NCBI GenBank assembly: GCA_019748055.1
Contig: JAIEQC010000027.1
Coordinates: 1 to 64,000 of the forward strand
Reading direction: 5' to 3'
Length of the DNA stretch: 64,000 nt
Origin: Caulobacteraceae bacterium
Lineage (GTDB): Bacteria > Pseudomonadota > Alphaproteobacteria > Caulobacterales > Caulobacteraceae
Shown here piece by piece: positions 58,355 through 64,000 of the stretch. The notes beneath the pieces were generated by a model. The model was not told where the DNA came from. It did no database searches and saw only the letters and a list, made by a program, of their open reading frames with translations. Positions within the stretch are counted from its first letter, which is position 1. Each line of letters starts with the position of its first letter. The position numbers and the translations under genes were made by a program.

Positions 58355-59562
58355 CGGCCCTCGCCGACCTCGTGCCGCGCGGCTCCGACAATCACACGGG
58401 TCCCGGGCTGGAGGCCGTCGACGACCTCGACATGGTCTCGGGACTCCGCCCCGATCTTCACGGCACGGCTCAGTACACGATCTCCCTCGACGATGAAGAC
58501 GCGTTGGCGCCCGGAGGCGAGAATTGTGCCCAGCTCGGCGCCGATCATTCCGTCGAGGTTGTCGAGGCCACGTCGCTTCAAGGCGGCGGCGAGCTCCGCC
58601 GACAGTGAGGGCACATAGCCTTCCGGGACATGGTAGAGAGCCTCAACGGGAATTCTGAGGACCTGTCGTGCGTCCGCGTGGACGAACTCCACAGCCGCCG
58701 TCATGCCGGGCAGAAGGAGCCCCTCCGGATTGTCGACTTCAATCACGACGGGGTAGGAGACGAACTTCCGGTCCTGGACGGGGGACATGAGGATCCGGCG
58801 AATTGTCCCTCGGAACGTGCGGCCTGGATGAGCCTCCACCGTGAACACCACCCCGACGTCGGCATTCACACGCGCGATGTCCGCTTCGGACACCATCGTT
58901 TCGATCAGCATGGTGCGCGTGTCGCTCACCATCACGAAGAGCGGCGTCTCGGAACTCGGCGACACGAGTTGGCCGGGTTCAGCTGCTCGGGAGAGCACGA
59001 CGCCGTCGATCGGCGCCCGGATTACGACTTCTGCCAGTCCCTGTTCAGCTGCTCGGACGGCTATCGCGGCTCTGTGCGCTTCCGCTTCGGTTCGCGCGAC
59101 GGCCGCTCGCGCCGCATCGACGTCGGCTTTGGCCTGATCAAGCGCTGCGGGACTGATGAATCCCCCCTGCGCGAGCTTTTCCTGGTTGGCGAGGTGACGT
59201 TCGACCTGCGCCGTCCTGGCGCGTGCCTCGACCACCGCCGCCCTCGACGCGACCCCCTCGGCTCGGGCGGCGTCGAGGTCGAGCTGCATACGATCAGGCT
59301 TGATGCGTGCAAGCACGTCTCCTCGCCTCACCGCGTCGTTCGGCTGAACCGCAACTTCGATGATCCGTCCGGGAAGTTCTGACGCGACGGCGACCTGGCT
59401 CTCCGCCTTCAGAGTGCCCGTCGCTGGCACGACGTCACGCACGTCGCCGATTTCGGCCATGCTCAGGTCAAAGCGGACCGACGCTCTGTCGGTACAGGCC
59501 GCCAGGCCGACGGCAGCCGAGCAGATGAGCGCCACCGCCCCGCGAAACCTCGTCCTCAGCAT
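58351..59562 (-). CDS. Periplasmic adaptor (MacA/HlyD-like membrane fusion lipoprotein)
   Basis: MLRTRFRGAVALICSAAVGLAACTDR; VPATGTLKAESQVAVASELPGRIIEVAVQPNDAVRRGDVLARI; VVIRAPIDGVVLSRAAEPGQLVSPSSETPLFVM. Confidence 0.9.
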   Translation of the reverse strand: MLRTRFRGAVALICSAAVGLAACTDRASVRFDLSMAEIGDVRDVVPATGTLKAESQVAVASELPGRIIEVAVQPNDAVRRGDVLARIKPDRMQLDLDAARAEGVASRAAVVEARARTAQVERHLANQEKLAQGGFISPAALDQAKADVDAARAAVARTEAEAHRAAIAVRAAEQGLAEVVIRAPIDGVVLSRAAEPGQLVSPSSETPLFVMVSDTRTMLIETMVSEADIARVNADVGVVFTVEAHPGRTFRGTIRRILMSPVQDRKFVSYPVVIEVDNPEGLLLPGMTAAVEFVHADARQVLRIPVEALYHVPEGYVPSLSAELAAALKRRGLDNLDGMIGAELGTILASGRQRVFIVEGDRVLSRAVKIGAESRDHVEVVDGLQPGTRVIVGAARHEVGEGR

Positions 59563-59578
59563 CGGCAGGCCCAACCGC

Positions 59579-60316
59579 TCACTCCGGCGGTCGAATGGTC
59601 TGGACCTCTTCTCGACTGCCACCTTCGGTCACCATAAGCAGGGGAAGACCAAGCCTCGGCGCAACATAAACCGTGATCACGTCGCGTCCTACCGCATTTA
59701 TGTTTCCGTCTCGGTCCAGACCGGCGCTGGCCGTGTCGGCCTTGAACGCCTTCACGGGCTCCACGCCACCTTCCCATTTCAGCGTCCCGCACCCCAGAAC
59801 CTGAATCGAGAACCTGTGATCTGTCGAAACCTCGCGCCCACGATCTTTGATCCGTTCCGCCACCGCGAATTCACGAGCCTCTCCGGCATTCAGCCCGTAC
59901 AGGGCTTCGGGGCTTTCGGGATAGACGAACGTCCGCTCAAGAGACGAGCCGGATCCAACCTTCTGGTTCAAGACGCCAAAGAGCTTGGCCCGGTTCTCCA
60001 TCTGCACCTGCGTGCCCTGGCCAAGCCTGAAAATCTGTGAGTGCTCGAAAACATAATCATCGGCAGTCAGGACCGTCATCAGAATCTCGATGCGCTGAGA
60101 GCCGGACGTGTAGCGGCTGGAGATGAAGGTTCCGGGAGCTGGCGCGGACCATCGCGGCAGGCGCGCACAGTCGCCGGGCGTGACGGCGGCGTCGAGGAGG
60201 TTTCGAGCTTCGACGGCCTTACCGTTTTCGACGGGACGACAGCCGGCCAATCCCGTGACGCCGGCGGCCAGGGCCGCCAGCGCCGTCGCACTCAGGGTTC
60301 GGACTTTCACCGTCAC
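59579..60316 (-). CDS. Uncharacterised lipoprotein in the peptide-export operon
   Basis: 245 aa; lipobox LAGC in ALAALAAGVTGLAGCRPVENG; overlaps stop of 60313..60516 by 4 bp. Confidence 0.8.
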   Translation of the reverse strand: MTVKVRTLSATALAALAAGVTGLAGCRPVENGKAVEARNLLDAAVTPGDCARLPRWSAPAPGTFISSRYTSGSQRIEILMTVLTADDYVFEHSQIFRLGQGTQVQMENRAKLFGVLNQKVGSGSSLERTFVYPESPEALYGLNAGEAREFAVAERIKDRGREVSTDHRFSIQVLGCGTLKWEGGVEPVKAFKADTASAGLDRDGNINAVGRDVITVYVAPRLGLPLLMVTEGGSREEVQTIRPPE

Positions 60317-60516
60317 TCGCAGTTCGTGGCGATGGCGCAGCCCAGCACGCAGCCCGCTTTCTGGTCGCTGTTGAAGGCGGCTCGGGCGCAGTCGTCCTTG
60401 CAGCTCTGAAAACGCTCCTCATCGCAGATCTGCGTCTGCGTTTGTGTGGCGGCCGGAAGGGCCGCCGCTGCAAGGATTAGGAAAGCGGGGACGGCGATAT
60501 GTTTCTTCACTTGCAC
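60313..60516 (-). CDS. Small secreted six-Cys peptide 1
   Basis: 67 aa MQVKKHIAVPAFLILAAAALPAATQTQTQICDEERFQSCKDDCARAAFNSDQKAGCVLGCAIATNCE. Confidence 0.85.
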   Translation of the reverse strand: MQVKKHIAVPAFLILAAAALPAATQTQTQICDEERFQSCKDDCARAAFNSDQKAGCVLGCAIATNCE

Positions 60517-60528
60517 CTCCGGTTGACG

Positions 60529-60726
60529 TCAGGGACAGCCGGTCGCGATCGCGCAACCGACGATGCAGCCCATTCGCTCGTCGTTGTTGAGCGGCCGGCG
60601 CTTGCACTCATTCGAACAGGCGGTCATCGCTTCCTCGTCACAGATCTGGGTTTGGGTCTGCGTCGCGGCTGGAGCGCCGATGGCGCACATCGTCACGAAC
60701 GCAGACAGCGCCAGGAACCTTTTCAT
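60529..60726 (-). CDS. Small secreted six-Cys peptide 2, tandem paralogue of peptide 1
   Basis: MKRFLALSAFVTMCAIGAPAATQTQTQICDEEAMTACSNECKRRPLNNDERMGCIVGCAIATGCP; internal ATG of ORF 60529..60765 gives a clean signal peptide. Confidence 0.85.
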   Translation of the reverse strand: MKRFLALSAFVTMCAIGAPAATQTQTQICDEEAMTACSNECKRRPLNNDERMGCIVGCAIATGCP

Positions 60727-61261
60727 TCGGACCTCCCCGTCGCGCCTTTCTGGCGCGACACTCATTCAGGTTGATCCATCGCTCGCGGTCAAGCTGAAAT
60801 ATGACCGTGTAACGTGCGGCTCACATCAGGAGGTCGCCTATCGGAGGTTGCCGGCACCGCCTGCCCCAAGCTCTCCTGGCGCGCGCAGCGAGCCTCCGGG
60901 GACGTGTCGGCGACGATCCTGCATCTTCTGACCCGCGTCCCGGGGCGCCGTCGCCGGCGCGCCTGTTTGGACGACGCTTCGGTCGACCGCGCGCGCGGGG
61001 ATGGGCCCGTGATCCCATCAGGATTTCATCTGAGCGGCTCTCGCCCGTCTTCCAATCCGGCCGTCGGGTCGGCGGCGAGCCCATTGCAAAACGCCCCTTC
61101 CTCAAGCACGTCGACGGATGGCTGGCCCCCTGCACCCGGCGGCAGGCGAAAACAGGGCACACCGGCTCGTGCGGCGATCCCACCCAAAGGCTGCTCGTCG
61201 CCCCCCGCATCTGCCGGCCTGATGCCGGGCGACCGATCCCGACAGACAGGACGATCCAGCA

Positions 61262-61286
61262 GGCGGCCCCTGCGAAAGGGGCCGCC
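61262..61286 (-). terminator. Strong stem-loop downstream of 61301..61768, candidate terminator without clear T tract
   Basis: ggcggcccct-gcgaa-aggggccgcc perfect 10-bp stem. Confidence 0.5.
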
Positions 61287-61300
61287 CGACGGCGCGACGT

Positions 61301-61768
61301 TCAGGTCTGATCGGGCTGCATGGAGCGACGGGCTCGCCGGCGGGCCTGAGCGACCAGAGCGCGATCGCCGGCCTCTCGCTCCAGTTCCAGGACGATGGAG
61401 GCGATCCGCCAGGCGCTCCCGCGCACAAGGCCAACCCGATAGACGCCAGTCAGGCGCCAGTGGCGGTCGCCCAGGAGGTGGAGGATCTCCGCCGGGCAGA
61501 CGACCAGACCTGTGGACCCGCCGACCGCCGGGCGCGGAACGCCGAGATCGTGACGCACCGCGTCGAACCCGGAGATGGCGTCGCGCCAGCTTTGGACGAG
61601 CTCCTCCGTCGGCAGACGCCTCGGCGCGCCGCCCCAGAGCCCGACGTAGTCCAGTTCGACGGTGGGCGCGAGCCGCTGACGCGCCGCGTCGAAGTCGCCG
61701 ACGTCAAGCGCAGCGAACAGACCCCTGACCGCGGCGACGAGTCGGGCTTCGTCGGCTTCCCTCGTCAT
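61301..61768 (-). CDS. SnoaL/NTF2-like domain protein
   Basis: MTREADEARLVAAVRGLFAALDVGDFDAARQRLAPTVELDYVGLWGG...WRLTGVYRVGLVRGSAWRIASIVLELE. Confidence 0.75.
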   Translation of the reverse strand: MTREADEARLVAAVRGLFAALDVGDFDAARQRLAPTVELDYVGLWGGAPRRLPTEELVQSWRDAISGFDAVRHDLGVPRPAVGGSTGLVVCPAEILHLLGDRHWRLTGVYRVGLVRGSAWRIASIVLELEREAGDRALVAQARRRARRSMQPDQT

Positions 61769-62146
61769 GACGGCACCGCCCAAGCTGGACCTTCACCGTC
61801 GTGCGGGCGACTGCGGGCCCCGACGGGGGCGGCCGGCACGCCATGGGGCTGGGCGATCGGAAGCGCGGCGCTCATCGTCCGCGCGACCTAGGATCGCCCG
61901 GGGGGCGATGCAATGCGGCGGAGCGTCATCGGCCCTGCCGAGCAAACCGTCGGCGTGGTTCCGTCACGGGACTGGCACGCCCCCCTGGACCGGCGGCGCA
62001 CTCCAAGCGCGATGGCCGTGCCGGCGCGCTTTCCAGGCAGGCGTTTTCAGCGATCTTCGGGAAACGTCAGCGCCCTACGGGGCTGCCGGCACGGTCGGAG
62101 CGTCGGGGTCACCGGTCTCAGGCCGAACCGGCCGCCGGGCGCGCCT

Positions 62147-62926
62147 TCATGACCCGACGGACGCCTCCGAGCCCGCCGCGTCGCCCCTCGGGTCAGGGCT
62201 CCAGCCGCGGTCTCGCGCCCGGGCTTCGGCGACGGCATCGGCGGTCGTCCCGGCGATGGACTCATCGACGGCGGCCAGCACCGCGGCCGGGGTCTCGGAG
62301 GACGCCATGCGCACCTCTCCGTCCGGTGGAGCCAGGGCCGCCAGCGCCGTGACCGTCCAGGCTTCGTCGGCCCGGCAGGCGAGGCCGCCCCAGCCGTCGC
62401 GCTCGGACTGGAAGGTCCGGCACCAGCGGCCGTCGACGTCCTGGAAGGTCAGGCCGACGGACAGCCCCTGCGCGTCCGCGCCGTCCGACGCCAGGCGCCG
62501 GTCCAGCACGCGCTGGAGGCCTGCGTCCGCGACGGTGCGATCCGGGCGCAGCGTCAGGCCCGCGTCGCGGTCCGCGATCGGTCCCAGCAGCAGACCGCCG
62601 ACGAAAGCCGCCGTCGCGAAGGCCGCCCAGGGCACGGCGTGACGCGGTGCCAGCAACTCTCGAAACCGGGCGCCCAGGCCGGCGAGCGCCTGGGGCCTGG
62701 GGACAGAGGCGCCTGCGGCGGCGATGCGGCGGGCCAGGTCGGCGTCGCGCGGGTCGACGGCGATGGGGAAGGCCGCGGCCAGCGCCCGGCGGGACCGGCT
62801 CATGGCCTCCATGCGCGTGGCGAGCGCCGGGTCCGTGCGGGCGGCGGCCTCCAGGCGCGCGGCCGCGTCGGGGGACAGTTCGCCGTCGCTCCAGCGCATC
62901 AGGGTTTCGTCGTCGGGCAGGCTCAT
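62147..62926 (-). CDS. Anti-sigma factor, membrane-anchored
   Basis: MSLPDDETLMRWSDGELSPDAAARLEAAARTDPALATRMEAM; one TM (WAAFATAAFVGGLLLGPI); 4-bp overlap with sigma gene 62923..63426. Confidence 0.85.
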   Translation of the reverse strand: MSLPDDETLMRWSDGELSPDAAARLEAAARTDPALATRMEAMSRSRRALAAAFPIAVDPRDADLARRIAAAGASVPRPQALAGLGARFRELLAPRHAVPWAAFATAAFVGGLLLGPIADRDAGLTLRPDRTVADAGLQRVLDRRLASDGADAQGLSVGLTFQDVDGRWCRTFQSERDGWGGLACRADEAWTVTALAALAPPDGEVRMASSETPAAVLAAVDESIAGTTADAVAEARARDRGWSPDPRGDAAGSEASVGS

Positions 62927-63426
62927 CCCGTCACTCCCTGTGCGGCGAGGGTCTCGATCAGACTCTGCCGGCCCCGCACGAGCCGGCTGGTCAGGGTGCC
63001 GGCCGGCACGCCCACGACCTGGGCGGCCTCGGCGTAGGACAGGCCTTCGATCAGCACCAGAGCGACGGCGTGCCTCTGGTCGTCGGGCAGGGCGTGGAGC
63101 GCCTCGCGGGCGGCGAAGCCGTCGGCCCGCAGCGCCTCCCCCGCCTGGGCGGGATCGGCCGCGCGGGCGGCGCCCTCCTCGTCGGAGGTCAGCAGGCGGC
63201 CCCAGCGCTGGGCCTTGCGGCCCTCGTCGATGGCGATCCGTCTCATGAGGGTGAAGGTCCAGCTGTCGAGTCGCGTCCCCGGTCGGAAGCCGGATCGGGA
63301 CGCGAGCGCCCGTTCGACGGTCTGCTGGACCAGGTCCTGCGCGTCCGCATCCGCGGGCCGCAGGACTTTGGCAAATCGGCGCAGGCGCGGAAGAAGCTCC
63401 ACAAGCCCCGTCTGAAAGTCGTCCAA
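62923..63426 (-). CDS. ECF RNA polymerase sigma factor
   Basis: LVELLPRLRRFAKVLRPADADAQDLVQQTVERALASRSGFRPGTRLDSWTFTLMRRIAIDEGRKA...LPDDQRHAVALVLIEGLSYAEAAQVVGVPAGTLTSRLVRGRQSL. Confidence 0.93.
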   Translation of the reverse strand: MDDFQTGLVELLPRLRRFAKVLRPADADAQDLVQQTVERALASRSGFRPGTRLDSWTFTLMRRIAIDEGRKAQRWGRLLTSDEEGAARAADPAQAGEALRADGFAAREALHALPDDQRHAVALVLIEGLSYAEAAQVVGVPAGTLTSRLVRGRQSLIETLAAQGVTG

Positions 63427-63532
63427 GAGCGTTCCTCGTCCATGCGGATGAAACGACCGGCGCGGGACGTTTCATCCCTGGCATATCGAGGATGGACGGC
63501 GTTTCATTGCAAGTCGACCGAGGAGCGGAGAC

Positions 63533-64000
63533 GTGAAGGGATCACCGGCCTGGACGGGGGCTTTTGCGACGGTGATGGTGGCGCTCGCCTGCGCCACGCC
63601 GACGGCGGCGCAGATCGGGCCGCTGACGGCGCCCCGGCTGCCGGGCCTGCCGTCAGGCGTCACCGATCGGCTGCCGGAGGTCGGGCGGGTGGACGGTCTG
63701 GCGGACCGCCTGGTCGACGACGCTCTGAGGGCCCCTTCGCGGCTGACCGGGCTGGCGCGGCGATCGCGCGGAGCGCTGGAGGTCGATCCTCTGGGCTGGC
63801 CGGTCGTGGCCGGAGAGATCGTGGCCATCGATCTGTCCGACGACGCGCGACGTGCGGCGGTCGAGGCCGGATACCGAGTGCTGCGCGAGGAACGGCTGGA
63901 GGCGCTGGATCTGACGACGACGGTCCTGGCCCCGCCGCCGCGCCTGTCGCTGGCGCGGGCCGTGACGCGGCTGCAGGCGCTCGCTCCCGGGGCGGAGATC
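63533..64000 (+). CDS. Exported protein, N-terminal part, probable S8 (subtilisin-like) peptidase; continues past window
   Basis: GTG start; signal ATVMVALACATPTAAQ; propeptide-like GYRVLREERLEALDLTTTVLAPPPRLSLARAVTRLQALAPGAEI; frame open to end. Confidence 0.5.
   Translation, partial: MKGSPAWTGAFATVMVALACATPTAAQIGPLTAPRLPGLPSGVTDRLPEVGRVDGLADRLVDDALRAPSRLTGLARRSRGALEVDPLGWPVVAGEIVAIDLSDDARRAAVEAGYRVLREERLEALDLTTTVLAPPPRLSLARAVTRLQALAPGAEI

Noticed and set aside
1-64000. CRISPR arrays, rRNA genes, intact tRNAs, intact IS elements
   Set aside because: Nothing with regular repeat-spacer structure, rRNA landmarks or transposase motifs was found by eye; only the tRNA-Val 3' fragment was convincing.

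Overview
A 64 kb, GC-rich alphaproteobacterial chromosomal window, Caulobacteraceae-like (Brevundimonas/Caulobacter type by gene content; inference only). Housekeeping and accessory genes include an acyl-CoA synthetase, motA, mnmC, both methylmalonyl-CoA mutase subunits and a 3-methyladenine DNA glycosylase. A tyrosine integrase lies beside a 3' tRNA-Val fragment. A region rich in paralogues (LytTR sensors, secreted proteins, hydrolases, a class C beta-lactamase-like enzyme) follows, then an ABC exporter with a DesK/DesR-type two-component system. Two accessory systems stand out. (1) A lasso-peptide locus (about 44.9-55.3 kb): FecI-like sigma, FecR, TonB-dependent receptor, S9-type isopeptidase candidate, lasso cyclase, B protein and GntR regulator. 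It has two short precursor genes, one of them absent from the supplied ORF track, with predicted Ala1-Glu9 rings. (2) A tightly overlapping minus-strand operon (56.5-60.7 kb): two tandem secreted peptides with identical six-Cys spacing (C-x7-C-x3-C-x12-C-x3-C-x5-C), a lipoprotein, a MacA-like adaptor and a MacB-like ABC pair. This is a candidate undescribed disulfide-rich peptide secretion system. Other observations include a 39-bp promoter/operator shared by two transcription units, a 400-bp near-identical direct duplication, and a perfect 11-bp hairpin that buries the Shine-Dalgarno of the FecI-like sigma gene. All calls are by eye from sequence and translated ORFs; no database search was run.
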